Of a stretch of 64,000 bases of DNA, positions 24,484 to 37,708 are shown one piece after another. The position numbers were made by a program, and so were the translations under genes. Source of the stretch: Centropus unirufus. Its lineage: Eukaryota > Chordata > Aves > Cuculiformes > Centropidae. Each line of letters opens with the position of its first letter. Position 1 is the first letter of the stretch. The notes under the pieces were generated by a model. That model did not search any database. It had not been told where the DNA came from and worked only from the letters and a program-made list of their open reading frames with translations. Where the stretch lies: assembly GCA_013397695.1 (NCBI GenBank), contig VYZI01000261.1, positions 785,657 to 849,656 on the forward strand, written 5' to 3'.

Positions 24484-26964
24484 GATTACTAATAGAGTGA
24501 CATTGTGAGTTGCAAGGAACTTGCTCTTCATTGCCAAGGTACTTTAATTATTTTCCCTCCCACCTTTATTATCATTGTTATTTCTTTAGCATGACAATGC
24601 AGAAGATACATTAACTACACAAGTTGCAATAATAAGCATGAAAAAAAGCATTTCCTGAAATGGAAATAAAAGATAACAGTAAATAGTAAATTTCCATTTA
24701 GTCTGCTGCAGCAGCAATTTAAAACACTTCTCCCCCTCCCCCACCAGTCTAAGAGAGTCCTGGTACAAAGCAGCAATCTACTGGTTGGCAAGAAAAGAGG
24801 AAGAATTTTAAAAAGTTTAATGAGGTAACAGACATGGCTAGTTGCTTAGCAAAACACTCCTAACAAATCCCTAAGCATTCTTTTCCAGACTCTGGTTTTT
24901 CTCCTCACAAATCCCTTTTCTGTTATTGTTTTGAATCAAAAATAAGGGATATGGTCATGAAACAAGACATATTCATTTAAAAACTGGGCACAAGAACATT
25001 TGTCAGCTCTGGGAGGTGCCCAGTGATTCCATTTTGCTGAGAGTCATGTAATGATGCTAGGGATAGCACAATGACAAAATATATTAAATAATTTGTAATA
25101 TTTTTTGTCTTTCAGAAATTTTCTGAGAAAATAATGTAATGGCATTTCCTAAAACCTCCTGTCAGGCTAGACTGGTTCTGCCCTTAGCCTTGACCTCTCA
25201 TCAAGGTAGCAGAGAAGAGGAGCCTTGGTGTCCCCACTGTGGTCATGTGTAAGACCAGAAGCTAGATGGTACCATGAATAACAAAAGAGGTCATGAAACT
25301 GTGGAAAAGGGACTCTTTAGCAGATAGCTATTGTACAGCTCCATCAACCTTTGAAAAGAAATAAGATGGAAAACTTAAGAATAGTTTGCATTTATAGCTG
25401 GGCAAGGTGATAAAGACAATTAAATTTCCCTTCTTTCTTTTTTGCAGCTCTGATTTCTGTGATGCAAGTCTGTCAGACTTCAACAGCCACCTAAAGCTAG
25501 ACGCAATTCAGAACTGTATCATAGAAGGGGAGAGAGGACCAGCACACGGCTGCTAACATTGCTGGTTAAACTGGTGTCACTTTTCTCCTTGACTGAACAT
25601 TGAAGAAATGTCCTGTAGCAGAGAATGAGCATCACATATAATTCTCAGTGCTCTTTTATCAGATTAAAATCCTCAAGGACTGTGATATACCTAGTTGTAT
25701 TGCCAGTGCTCCTTCTGCTGGAGAATGATCGCTTAGTCACAAAAATAATATTACACTTCAAAATGGAGTTGGGAAATAAAGAAATACAGCACAACCGTTT
25801 AATCAAGGAGCCATGAATGCCACATGCATAGATCTGAGTCAAGGATACACCATGGCTTTAGACTTATCTGTGGCAAATCAGTGAGAAAACTAAGAACAAT
25901 CTACTTTCCTCAATACAATTTGAGGACTGAGATGAAGTCTTTATGGTGTTTTATAGTACCTAATCCTGTGAAGTCTGGATCACCCAGGCACAAGTTCTTT
26001 AAATTATATTTTTAATTGTGAAATATGTTACTAATTAAAACCAAGGAATACTCTTAAATTAACCTTTTATACTCATGTGAGATATAATGGATTTTGCTAT
26101 ATTAAATTATTGAAATTACATTCCTACAAGCCACTGGAAAGTGTAAGATATTTTCTCACAATTGTTTACTCCATTTATTAATCAGTTCATTCCTTTTAAT
26201 ACCAGAATGTGCTATAAGCACAAAAGGGCTAGTGATGAAATTTACAGGGGGCAAAAGAAAGAACCCCACTCAGGAAGCCAAATACCCATGAGTGAAGCAA
26301 GATGCTTAATGTAGTGGTTTGCATTCCTACTTTCAGGGGATTAGTTTTCATTTTGCCACCATTAGTCTGTGAGAAAAAAGTGATAAAAAGGACCTTAAAT
26401 CTGATTTTTCATCCTTTTTGATGTCACAAAATCTTTCCTTTGTGACACTTGGAAGTGGAAAGACAAATAGATTTAGGAAAAGTTTATAGTTTTTGTGGAG
26501 AGAGGGAATTCCCCCAAAGAAAAAGATAAAGTATACAAAACTCCAACCCTATTATGTTTTTCTAAGGTGTTGAGAGAATAAGAGGTAAAATGGAAGAGAT
26601 GCAAAAGATGGAACATTTTGAAATTTCTTGACATTATCAGAAATAAAATTTGGTCTGATAAAACTCAGGATGTATGATACGAGGTAGGCCACAGAAAAAA
26701 CACTTATATACCAGCTCTGGGGACTTCCTTCAGGGTTTCCATCTCTGTAGATATTAGTAGGCAGCTGTCAGGACTACTTTGGTTAGAGCTGACCTGGCTT
26801 GGGTAGATGAAGTTTTGAGAACCAACCCAGCAAACGGGAACAGCAAGAGATGATCGCTTCATGAGGCAGGATGGTCTGGAAGATGGAGTGACCTCAGCAC
26901 AATGACCACCCTGAGCAGGGCAGTTCTGAATTAAATTATAAGATTTTTATAAAGGCCTAATCCA
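24484..26964. other. AT-rich non-coding sequence
   Basis: No gene is recognised. 25140-25300 and 26700-26960 are less AT-rich than the surroundings. The second leads directly into the LTR fragment at 26965 and could be further decayed element sequence, though I cannot align it. Confidence 0.5.
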
Positions 26965-27240
26965 GCAGCCAGATACCCTACTGGAGCAGGGATCCACCCT
27001 GCACCAGGAGAGGGCCCCAGGCTGGAGCTGCAGGTGGGATCAGGTTGCCCCTGAAGAACTGCAGCCTGGGAAAGGGCCTGCTGTGGAACAGGAGGGACTT
27101 GTGAGAAGGAGCTGAGAGAGACTATAATACGCTGACTGCAACTCCCTTCATCCCTGTGCCCAAAAACTGGGAGATGAGTTGGGGGGGAAGCAGTGATAGA
27201 TGGGACTGAGACAGGGGTGCAGTGTGGGTGAGTTTTTTTA
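26965..27240 (+). mobile_element. LTR fragment, middle part (avian ERV-type, family A)
   Basis: The stretch is G/C-rich and carries the word pattern of the middle of family A: repeated GGAGCAGG, CTGGAGC, GAAGAACTGCAGCCTG and GGGCCTG motifs, then a GGAGCTGAGAGAGACTATAA block and the CCCTTCATCCCTGTGCCC block. The corresponding piece of the longer copy at 58690-59530 has the same order of motifs. It stops near a T-run at 27234-27239, before the poly(A)-signal region seen in the 18755 copy. No coding frame is present. The match is from memory, and the exact ends are uncertain by tens of bases. Confidence 0.65.
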
Positions 27241-28045
27241 ATGCTGGTCTGGGACTATTTAGTTTTCAAGAAATGAAACTAATTTCATTTCAAAAAGGAT
27301 AGAATTATTACTTTTTGCCAAAAAGGACCCAATTAATGGAACTTTAAGCCATTTGCAGTACACTCTGTTTATTTTATGGTTTGTATTTTGAAATACAGTA
27401 TTTATCTATTTCCTGGGTTTCATATGCTCCTCCAGAAAGTATCAGAGGTATCTTATGTAGAACTTCATTAGTTCTTTGATGAATTGCAATCATCCTGCTC
27501 ATCAGTCTAGTACCAGCTGCTCATTAGTTAAACTGCTGAGTTTTGCTGATGTTGACTTTATCTTCTGAAGTTCTTTTAAATCAACAATTGCTCTGGAAGT
27601 CAATTCTGAAGAAAAGTATTTTAAAATTAGACATAGAGTTTAAGCCTGACTTGTTCTCTAACTGATTGAAATGGATACCCCAAGGGAGCCATTTGATGCA
27701 ACATGAATGTGAATTTCGAAAGAGAACCATCCTTCAGACTTTGTGGACTATAGAGTGAGTCTAGGTGATTAGCTCAGATTTTAATTTTAGATTGCTTAAG
27801 CTAGGTAATGTAAATCCCAACCCGCATGCCTGGAATTTATTGTCATTTAATCAAAAGATCTTATTTGTATGCAGCTTTCTAATTTTAAACAAATGCAATC
27901 TATGTAATGAAAATAAGTTGAGAAAAAAAAAAAGGAAATTTTGCATTGTGCTAGCTTGAATAAAATAGATGGAAATTTGCCCTAATGTCCCTACCTACAA
28001 GTAAGACTTTGCCTTCAATTCCAGCTCCTGATACAGTTATTGATT

Positions 28046-28093
28046 GCACATTTTGGACATTGGATTTTTTGCACATTGCACATTGGATTTTTC
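28046..28093 (+). repeat. Imperfect tandem duplication of about 24 bases
   Basis: A GCACATT...GGACATTGGATTTTTT unit (28046-28070) is followed at once by a shorter version (28071-28093) that again ends in ACATTGGATTTTT. Confidence 0.75.
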
Positions 28094-28620
28094 TTATAAG
28101 CATCTCTAAATTTCATGTTATTAAAATATCTGAATGCTTTTAGGGATTGAGAATTTAACTTTTATCCTAATTCAATAGGCAAATAATGAAGAAAAAGAAT
28201 TTCCTCACCTTGAGACATGTGGTAAGATAGAACCCTTAGAGATTATACTAAGAGAAAGGGGTATGTGTACCTAAAAAAATCAAATCAGACCACCAATAAC
28301 AAAAAATAACATATGCCACAAAAGCAATCCTTCATATATATTGGTTTGAACTGTTGATGGCTCTCAGCAAATTGCTATCTAACATAACCTTTTTTTTGCT
28401 CATTTTGTTCACTACATTACACGAGGTTTACAGCCAATTAAGATAAACTGTGTACATTAACCACTTTCTCTTTTTAAATGAGCCATCAAAAGTTATTTTA
28501 GTTGGAAAACTAAATTGTTAGAAGTTAAAGTCATTGAGCAGAATAATTATCTCTGTGAAAGGGTCATCTTGTCCACTTAGAATATGTATCAACACATTTA
28601 AGCATGAAAATTAGATGAGG

Positions 28621-28700
28621 TAGTCTGAGTTCCTTGGGGGAGTCTGGTATAGATGAGGAACAGTCTGAGTTCCTTGGGAGTTTCTGATATTCCTACCTTC
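28621..28700 (+). repeat. Partial direct repeat, period about 40
   Basis: AGTCTGAGTTCCTTGGG occurs at 28622-28638 and again at 28662-28678, with weaker similarity continuing for roughly 15 bases. It looks like an old local duplication. Confidence 0.7.
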
Positions 28701-29204
28701 AGAGATCCTGAAACAGGAACCTTGTTTTGAAGAGGGTTAGGAGGTCGATCAATCACTTGTTTCAGGTCAGTCATCTCGAACCAGCCTATTGTCTCATCCA
28801 CGCTGAGAAGAGTGTAAGGAGCTGACAAAGACAAGCAGAGGTGTTCTTGGGCCAACCTAGGGATTAATGATGTAAGGGCACTGAGTGTGCACACAATACC
28901 TCAAAATTAAAACTATAAGGAAAACTTAAGATTCTTAATCTTAACTAAAATTCTGTAGCTCTTAGATAGTAGGATTTTGATGGCTTGTATTTGGAAACCA
29001 GAAAAATGGGACTGGAAGTAGCATTTTGCATTTTGCTTTACATTTTTTAGCATTTTAGTCCATAGTCCCTGTTCATGAATAATTTCTTGTTCAAAGCTAG
29101 AAATATTATTTTTTAGTTAGTATTTCATCAAGATTATATGAAGGACCCACTTAAATGGTTTAAGAACTTTATTTGAAAACTCATTAGTAGGGAAAGTGAC
29201 CCTC

Positions 29205-29238
29205 ACTTTTAATTAATTAATTAAAAAAAATTAAAAGT
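29205..29238. repeat. AT-rich inverted repeat, 10-base arms
   Basis: ACTTTTAATT (29205-29214) is the exact reverse complement of AATTAAAAGT (29229-29238), with a 14-base AT-only spacer. Such palindromes are frequent in AT-rich DNA. There is no adjacent gene to suggest a terminator or a small RNA. Confidence 0.7.
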
Positions 29239-30980
29239 ATAATATGAACTGCCAGTTCTCTCCATTTAATTAAATTTTTGAACACTTTTAAATTTATTTT
29301 TTTTCCTTCCTTGGGCTCTTACCTGCAGTGCTACATTCTGTGCAATGTGTTTTTAGTGCCCAATTGAATTCTAACAAAGAGAGTCCATACTCATTGCCTA
29401 CAGCTGGAATGAGCTTAGTATATTATCAGTCATTAAAAAAATTCTATCAGCTTTCAAGTATAATGGACTCTCTCTAAGACCAAACTAAGCAAGATTTTCT
29501 TGTTAGCTAAAATACAAAGTTTTATTGGCTTACCTTTATCGATGCCTTTTTTTTCCTAATGGACATAAACTCAACATAAGCCAGGAGAGGCCCATTGCCT
29601 TCTTTGGATAAGCAATCCAAACTTATGTCAAAAAAGTGACAAAAAACTTAGCACCACAGAATGCCAAGTCACTTTGTCCAAGTGCCTAATGGGGATTTGA
29701 GGATTTTACGGATTTTTTTTTCAATTTAATTTTATCCAAGGTCATATGGATCTCACTTCCAGGTCCTCACTATATGTTCTTCATTTCAGTTATTCTAATT
29801 TTCATTTTCAAATTGCTGGTATGTTTTTGCCTTCTCTATTGTCTCCTCTTTGTGTCTCCTGTTTTTATCTCTGAACTCTGTTAGGGAGGGAAGTTTGATG
29901 ACTCTAGAATATTTAGAAGGTTAGAATATCCATGAGTCCATTAAGGGTTTATAGTTTTTAAACAGATTGTATTGTCCATTAAAATTCTGATGCCCTTGCC
30001 TGGCAAAGATTGTAATGAGAATAGAAATGGCATTAAATGGAATCTATTCAGAAGATGATTGCAAAAGATACAAGCCTAACTTATTCTCATTATAGCTTTC
30101 TGTTGTTATAATTTTGAGTGTTTCTCAGTTACCTGAAATACTTGGAGAGAATTTTATTGTGATGGTAAAAAGGAGATACTTAATTTGATTTAAAATTGGA
30201 ACTATGTTGCCTACTTTTGCTGTACTGCAAATGGCATTGGAGCAGCTGACAATGAGGTTGTAGAGGTGTGCAGGAATATTTTTCTCTTGCTTAAGCCCAG
30301 CTACTGACATTCAAGAGATCTATATATGGTTTTGACTCAATTTGCTGATCATCCACAAGGCTGACACTATGACTACTCCTGTCTTCTAGTTTAGGGTGAA
30401 ACCAGTCTGGAGAAACTGCTGCAATATTAGATTGTATCAAAATGTGTCCTTACCTTTGTGTGGGTGATCTTAAGGCCACTGCTTTGGTATTATTTTCCAG
30501 GAAGGATTGGCTTTTTATTTTCTTTATGGTGATGAGAAGTGATAGCTATCAGTTTCACAGTCATCCTAGAAAGATCTCAGTGTGGCCTGCACAGGAATCT
30601 GGCAACCCTCAATTAAAACTAATGGATCAGGCTAACATGAAAAAGAGGACTCAGGTAGCTCCTAGAGCCAATGAGTTTAAACAAAAGAGTGGAGATGGTC
30701 TGCAACTGTATGGAAGAGACAAGTAGAATTTTTTCCTGAGAACTTTAAAAGCAAGGAAGTCATGCCATAGAGAGTACCATTCTCTAAAACATCACTCTAA
30801 ATTCATGGAAACTTGGCCTGCAACTGCTAAAGTACAGCACATTTACATTTTTATTTACTGACTTTCATGAACAAAAGTCCTTACTTAGTCTACCTAAAAA
30901 ATTAATGTATTCATATCTTTTGCAGTGATCTGAAAGACTATCTGGCACCAAAAATCTGACAAAATATTGAAGTGAACTCT

Positions 30981-30998
30981 TTGTTTGTTTGTTTGTTT
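30981..30998 (+). repeat. (TTTG)n microsatellite
   Basis: Four to five tandem TTTG units. A similar imperfect TTTG/TTTTG run is seen at about 32412-32436. Confidence 0.9.
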
Positions 30999-33900
30999 AA
31001 TGGAAATGTCATGAAAATGTTACAAGGAACAGGAATATGTGAAAGAAACAAAGCTGACAAGCAATTAAGAAAAAGTTTTAGCTTACAGCATCACCTTTGT
31101 CACATGTCCTTATCAAGGTAGGAAACTTAACCAAAGTCATACAAGGAAGAATTTGTACAGATTTCAGAAGTGGTCCTTCCTTGTCAAAGTCGTGATAATT
31201 TCCATAATATCAACCCAGATGATTGTGGAAAAAAAAAACAAAGAAGAAGATATCTGATAACCTTTGCTTCTGTAACAAGAAAAAACATTTCTCATGGAGA
31301 ATAAGGACAATTAGTTTAATAATAGACATAAAATCTTCCCACTGGGTCCCAGAAGCCAGAGGAGACATGGATGTCATTTAAATGTCAAGCACATGTATAT
31401 CTAATTGAATATCATTAGTTAAAATTGATCAGGAAAATTTGTTTATCCCTTCTCAATAAATTATTCTGCCATTGTATAAAGGTATATATGTAGGTGCATA
31501 TCATGTATATACAATGCTGAATGTAGATAGAAAGCTCGCCTTACTATGCAATCTAGGAAAAAAGTAATAAAGGTATTTGTAGACTGTAACAGTAATCTGA
31601 GGCCCACATACTTTAATTGATTAAGAACCAGTATTTCATCAGATAGAATTGGTACCAAGAGAATGATAGCTCAGCCAAGAAACCAACGACCTGTTTTGTG
31701 AAATATATTGTGTTTATGCAAATCTCTGTGTGCATTTTTTTGTGCACATGTATCTTTTTTTGTATAAACACACATTTGTGTATATTACTTCCCAAGAAAG
31801 CAATGCAATGACGTGTTTTGGCTTAACCTTCTAGTTTGCAATGTGGGTTCCTAGAAAAGGAGATTCATGGGCTGCTAATGTAGTACAAATTGTCTTACAA
31901 GATTCTTAGTTGTGGTCAATATGTTTACTGTTTTAGAGAATAAAGCATTACCCTTGAGAGATATGGTTCATATCCTGAAGAATAAAGAAATGTTCAGTAA
32001 ATAAGAATGAAGGAATATAAATAGAGCATACACTGAACTAATCAGTTTTAAATGATGTGGTCACATTCTTCAGCACTTGCTTACAGCGTATTTTCCCTGA
32101 CATAGAAGTGCTTCTGATTTGTGTCATGTAAGTAATAGAAGAATCTATGCCAACATTTAAATGTTTCATTTGAAAACAACAAAAAATAATTCTAAAAGCA
32201 TGCATTTTTTAACATCATAAGAAGCTCAATATATGTATAGTAGTCCAAACATAGGCACCTTAGACTTACTGGGGAGAAAAGAGAAACACCTTGTTCTCTT
32301 CTTGTCTAAGTTAACTGAATTTTTACTTCTTGTCTCTCTTTCTTTTCTCTCTAAAATCTAGGCAAATTGAGTACAATTAGCTGTAAGAATTTTTTTTGTT
32401 GATTGCTTTTGGTGTTTGTTTTTGTTTGTTTGTTTTATTTATATGTTTTATCGTTATTTACCTGATCTTGCAAGGTTATCTGGACTTTCTTAACCTGTGC
32501 TCACTTTAGCTTCTTTTGGTTGTGACATCATCTATTCACCATTTAAGTGTTACCGAAGCTCATTAAAGCTTTAGTTTAGCCTTGTGGAATTGTATGTTAT
32601 AGTGCTTATTGTTCATAGATAGGTAATAAAGCAAGTACTCTGTGCAGGGTGAAACATCTTACCCTGGAACAAAAATGTAAGGGTCATTTCAGGGCAGGCA
32701 CAAGATGACACAATAAGTACTAGGACTCTACCCACAAATCACAGTGGCCACATACTGGTGACTAGAGGTATAAGCATACAAATAAACAAATGAATGTCAA
32801 TTAAGTGAAAGAGGTTTCAGGGACAGTAATAGAAAAGTAAGTATACTGTGGCACTGGGAACCAGTGAAGTACTGTGTGAGTCACTGCAAGAATGAAAGAG
32901 TATCTCCTTGAGAAGGACTGAAGTTGATGACTCTGAAAGAAAAACGTAGGACAGGTGCACATAAAACCATAGAAGAATGTATGGGTCCTATAAAGTTTTT
33001 TGTTTATAAGTCTTAACGATCTTATTAAAAGTTAATAAAATCATAACAACTGGATTGTAATGACTGTTGCCCTTTGATTATATTGCTTCGATTTTAACTA
33101 TAGTAGCTATAAGTAATATCTGTATTGTAAAGTGTGTTTTCTTTGACCCAGAAGGAGATTTAAGCATATTGTTTCATACATATAAATGAAGCAGATACTT
33201 GTGGCTGAAGTCTAGGTTTTTCCAAATATAAGATCTCTTATGCTGGGCCATGCCAGAAATGTGACCAAAGCCCTTCCTCTCTAGAAGGAGTTGGTAGTTA
33301 CTAATTAAAGAAAAGTTATAGGACAAATGGAAATAAGGAACAATTCTTGCCCCTGGATGCCACTCTTCTAGTTGTCAACCAGAAATTTAGGAAATTTCTC
33401 TGCTAAATATGTTTAATACCTTCTAATGAGCTAGTCCTCCATTAATTTGTCTAAGCCCTTTCTGAAGTAATATGCTGCTTTTTGGATGCAGCTACCACAA
33501 TTCAATTATGTACTTGGCTCAAAAGATAAACAAATCAAACCAGTTCACTTCTTCCTCCTTTAGAATGCATTGAGTTCTTCCTTCTTTATGTCAACTTAAC
33601 TGACAGTGTATCTTACCTGGTATATTTTTAATCATCTTATAAATCTGTATTTTATGGTTATGATATCAGTTATTAATTCTCATATCATTAAGAATTAATG
33701 AACAATACAGGAGTGATATTAATCACTCTTAGACTGGTTAGGAATCAATTTTAAAGAAATACATAGAAATGCTTATTTGGAAAAGCTATTCTGTTTTTTC
33801 TTTACTGCCAGATGAATCTGTGTGCTTATTCTTGGGACACCAGAGAGTGCAGGCTCCAACTTAAAAACAAGAACAGGAAAACATGGCTTCTACATAGCAT

Positions 33901-34650
33901 GCTAATTTGCATGCACAGTGACTTGTGACCTTTTAAACCTAAATAAATATGAGAAGGTGTATAGACTGAAGCTTAATCTTGTTACGCAATTTAAACTCAA
34001 AATTCTACGGAAAAATATCTTTATTATTAAAAAACAAAATGGGAACTACAAATTCATACTTTAAATTCACAGTTAGAGCCTTTTTCCAACAGGTCCATCT
34101 ATCAAGACTTTGAATATTAACAAAGAAATTATCTTTGATTATGAGCATGTATTCAAGTCTGAGCAACCTTATTTTGACAGAATGACAAAGACATGCCTAA
34201 TAGCTTTGTGTTTATGGCTGACATTTATCCTGGGTGAACGCAATTGATATCAAGGGATTTATGGCAGGTATAATAAGCAGGTCCTGGCATTTTCAAGTTA
34301 TTTTCCTTGACCTAATATAGAGACATAATCACAACCTTGGGTCTTCTTGCAAGAAAGTTTATCCATTCCCAGTAGTACTGAATCAAATATTAGCAAAGTT
34401 TACGCTGTTGTTCACACTGGATAAAATTTTACCTTAATTTGTTTGGGCTCCTTCTCTCTGTTCTCAGTCAGGACAGACTTCATCCCTGAAAATTTGTCTA
34501 TGTCTATATCAAAGGATTGTAACAAGTACAGCAGTATCAGTATTTTTAGAATGGTTCAAGTTTCTTCCTTCTTGAGATTTCTTACTTTTCAAATCACTAT
34601 GAGTTACTGCCTTCTACTGAATGTAGTGGATCTAGTATGTAATTAATATC

Positions 34651-34664
34651 TATATATATATATA
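34651..34664 (+). repeat. (TA)7 microsatellite
   Basis: Seven uninterrupted TA dinucleotides. Confidence 0.9.
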
Positions 34665-37274
34665 AATGATTTTCCTACTAGTAGGGATTTGCTAGCTGGT
34701 TTGGCTCTTGGAAGTAGAAACTTATTAAAGATCATCAGATCCTACATTCAGAAATACCTTCTGCAGCTGTGTACAGCTGACTGACACCCCCAGTACTGAT
34801 ATTTACGTGACCACAGGTCTTTATAATTTACGGTCTCTGCTCTATTGATTTAATTACCCGTAAGAGTTTGCTTATAAAATGAGTAGTCAAGTTTTATACC
34901 ATGTTGACTTTGTTTCCCAACAGTGTCAGTGTTGTGTAACTCTTAATGTGTTGTCTGTCTTCTGTGACCTTTTTTCTGACTTTTTTTCTACTCTTCCTTC
35001 CAGAATTTATTAATTTTATCAACAATGAGGACACAAGATTGCCCAAGATCTGTCATAGTTGGCCAAAGATGACAGCAAAAAGTTCTGGATAGTCCAGAAA
35101 TACAGCACCAGAACTAGAAGACCAGCTGAGACAGTAAATATTGCAAATCTGGAAATTATCTGAGGACTGGAGATGCTCTGAGAGGACCTGAGTCAGTTCG
35201 TCAGTCATTGGACCACAGGATGATGCTATTAAAAATAATTTGCACCTGCATGTGAACACATTCACGTGGAGGAAAGAAGCATGATACAGATATATTTGAC
35301 TCATCTGAAACCTGGGGAAGTCCATATGACCCTGCGCAGGATTTTACCCAGCTGGAGTTAAAAGCAATCTAGCTGTGCTTGCTGTGGGTAGTGCATCGGC
35401 TGGCTGAGATGCAATACCACCCAAGTACAGCAAAGAATATCTTTGTGCTTCTTTTAATTTCCCCATCTTTCTGGTTCGACTAAGTGGCCAGAATTAACTG
35501 CTCCTTGTAGAAACACAACAATATTTACAAGGCAGAGCATCAGAAGGCCTCAATGCTCAAACGCCTCTTCAAGAGCAGAATTCCCCTTTACTTCCTGTCC
35601 CAATCTATGATCAAAGATTGATGGTATTAAAACTGTTCCTGTTTCACTTGGCCTTACTCTTAAGCTTATGAAAACAGCATTCTTGATATGAACATGAACT
35701 ACATATGTCCTATCTAGAGCCTTGCAGTGCCTCATGCCACCTCAGTTTCCCATGCCATTTTCTACTGTTAATGGTCATGCCTAGCTGCCCTGTCATGAAC
35801 TGAAATTACAGTTCAATCACTGTGGATTTTAAGAACAATTGTGTAACAGATCTTCCATCATAAATCATTATAGGTCCCATGTGATATACTGTGATATCTG
35901 TTCTTGGTTTTTACTGGTCAGTAGCAATGTCTGGAATTCCTGAAACAGTTCATAATAGAAATATACCATCACATATAATGTCCAAGATTACAAATACATG
36001 TAAGAATTATATCTTGAGATTGGATGAGTCATTCCCTGAGAAGAGAAAAACAGCCCTGAACTTTGTGATCAGAGTAGGTTGCTTGAATTATCCTATACAA
36101 CTAAGTTCAATTACACAGGAAGACAAAACCACTCCGAGACAACAAATATAAGCAGTAAATTATTATTTTATTCAGATAATATCTAAGATTTGGTAAAAGT
36201 CTCCTGTGCTGGCTTGAATGTTCAATGTGTAAAGACATGTAAGAATTTATTATTATCTTGGATTTTCTTGTAAGATATACTGATATTAATTAAAATAGAA
36301 CTACAATTAATCTTTACTGAGGATGTGTTTCCGTCTCTGGTAACTGGTGTTCTTGATACATGTTACTGACATACATAATCATTTATTTAGATTTCAAAGA
36401 AAAGAATTGCTCCAAGATAAAGAGAGGCTGAACTAATGAAAGCTTTCACCAACTATGTTTTGTAGCCCTTAGATGACAACTTCCATGTTATGGGAAACTG
36501 TATACCTGCATATCTCATGAAGCTGAGAAACAAGTATTTCAGTAAACTTGACCATTTGGAAGTTTGAAGTGCCACACAGAAATATTCTAGCCAGATTGGA
36601 GGAGTGCCTGTAAAAATCATTACCTCTCTTTAATTATTATGCACCATATACTTTACCCTGACAATAAGACAGAAAGTAGACTGAGATGCTGAGGAAACAT
36701 TCTTCTACTTAGCCACAACTGTATATTCAGTGAGCGGAAGTTTTCATGAGGCTAATCATAGTTTAAAATATAACTACAATTCAACAATAAGATACCATTT
36801 CAAACTGGTATGTGGATGTTGGAATCTTGTATAGAAGACATGGAAGACAGTCATTCAGCTGCATTTCAGTATCAGGAACTTATTCTGAGAAAAACAGAAA
36901 TGGCTTGAGATGGCAATATTTTTTAGCTTTAAAAAGAAACCAATGGAGAGGGAGGTGTTCCTCCAATAGGGAAAGGACAAGTAAAACAAAAATGTTGATC
37001 AAACATTTCTGTCATGAAAAAATTAAAGAAGAAAACAGATAAATTTAAAGAAAGACATTTGGGGTTGTAGTTTGTGAGGATTTTTTGGTAGGAGAAGCTT
37101 CAGCTTCAACAGTCTGAGATAAGTTTAGGTTAGCAAGTCAAAGATGTCGTTAAGTGTGGCTAATCCCGGTGAGAGGAAGGAACTGTATTAAACAAGTTCT
37201 TTAAGCAAATTCCATCTCTTCTTTTTGTGTGATCTAGGCCTGTTGCTAACTTTGCTATCCACCAGCATTTATTT

Positions 37275-37708
37275 ATGCAAGCAAAGTAAAACGAGGATTT
37301 GATTTAATTCATTACTTCCCATCAGCAGACATGTTTTCAGCCATTCCCAGGGAAGCAGGACTCCATCACACATAACAGTCACTTGGGAAGATAAGTGATG
37401 TCACTCCAAACATTCCTTCTTCTTCCCCCAGTTTTATTTGGTGAGTATGATGTCACATGGTGTAGAATATCCCTTTGATCAGCTGGGAGCACCTGCCCCA
37501 GCTGTATCCTGTCCCAACTCCTTGTGCACCCTCAACCTATTCCTGGTGGGACGAGGAGGGGAAAAGGCCTTGACACCATGTGAGTTCTACTCTAACTGAT
37601 GCATCTCTGAATTACCAACACTGTTTTCATCACAAATCTAAAACTTAGTCCCCTACAAGCTGCTATGGAGAAAATTAAATCTATCCTAGCCAACACCAGC
37701 AGAACTTG
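37275..37708 (-). mobile_element. LTR, 3'-truncated (avian ERV-type, family B)
   Basis: Read on the minus strand, this starts with TGCTGGTGTTGGCTAGG and a TAATTTTCTCCATAGCAG block. It runs through the GGGGTGCACAAGGAGTTGGG-like block, a GATCAAAGGGATATTCTACA block, a CRE-like TGACATCA (37448-37455), a TATA-like AAATAAAACTGGG just downstream, and then the leader-side sequence with CTTGGGAATGGCTGAAAAC and TTTACTTTGCTTGCAT. From memory this order is that of a very common bird endogenous-retrovirus LTR. The last part (poly(A) signal and U5) is missing, so it is a partial solo LTR. No gag, pol or env sequence is present on either side. I am sure of the class and less sure of the family name. Confidence 0.75.

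Larger units (their letters stand above)
27241..37274. other. AT-rich non-coding sequence (about 10 kb)
   Basis: This is the longest stretch without a recognised transposon. Only short simple repeats and small duplications are seen and are listed separately. Open frames of 60-98 codons occur on both strands but overlap, lack known motifs and have no consistent splice signals. It could be a long intron or intergenic desert. Confidence 0.6.

Noticed and set aside
28046..28093. Direct repeats as a possible CRISPR-like array
   Set aside because: Only two unequal adjacent copies with no spacers, in a vertebrate-type sequence.
30442..30726. Plus-strand 94-codon frame with a lysine/glutamine-rich C-terminus and an internal CAG|GTAGCT donor-like site
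   Set aside because: Composition of the first half is not coding-like and no family or matching acceptor could be defended.
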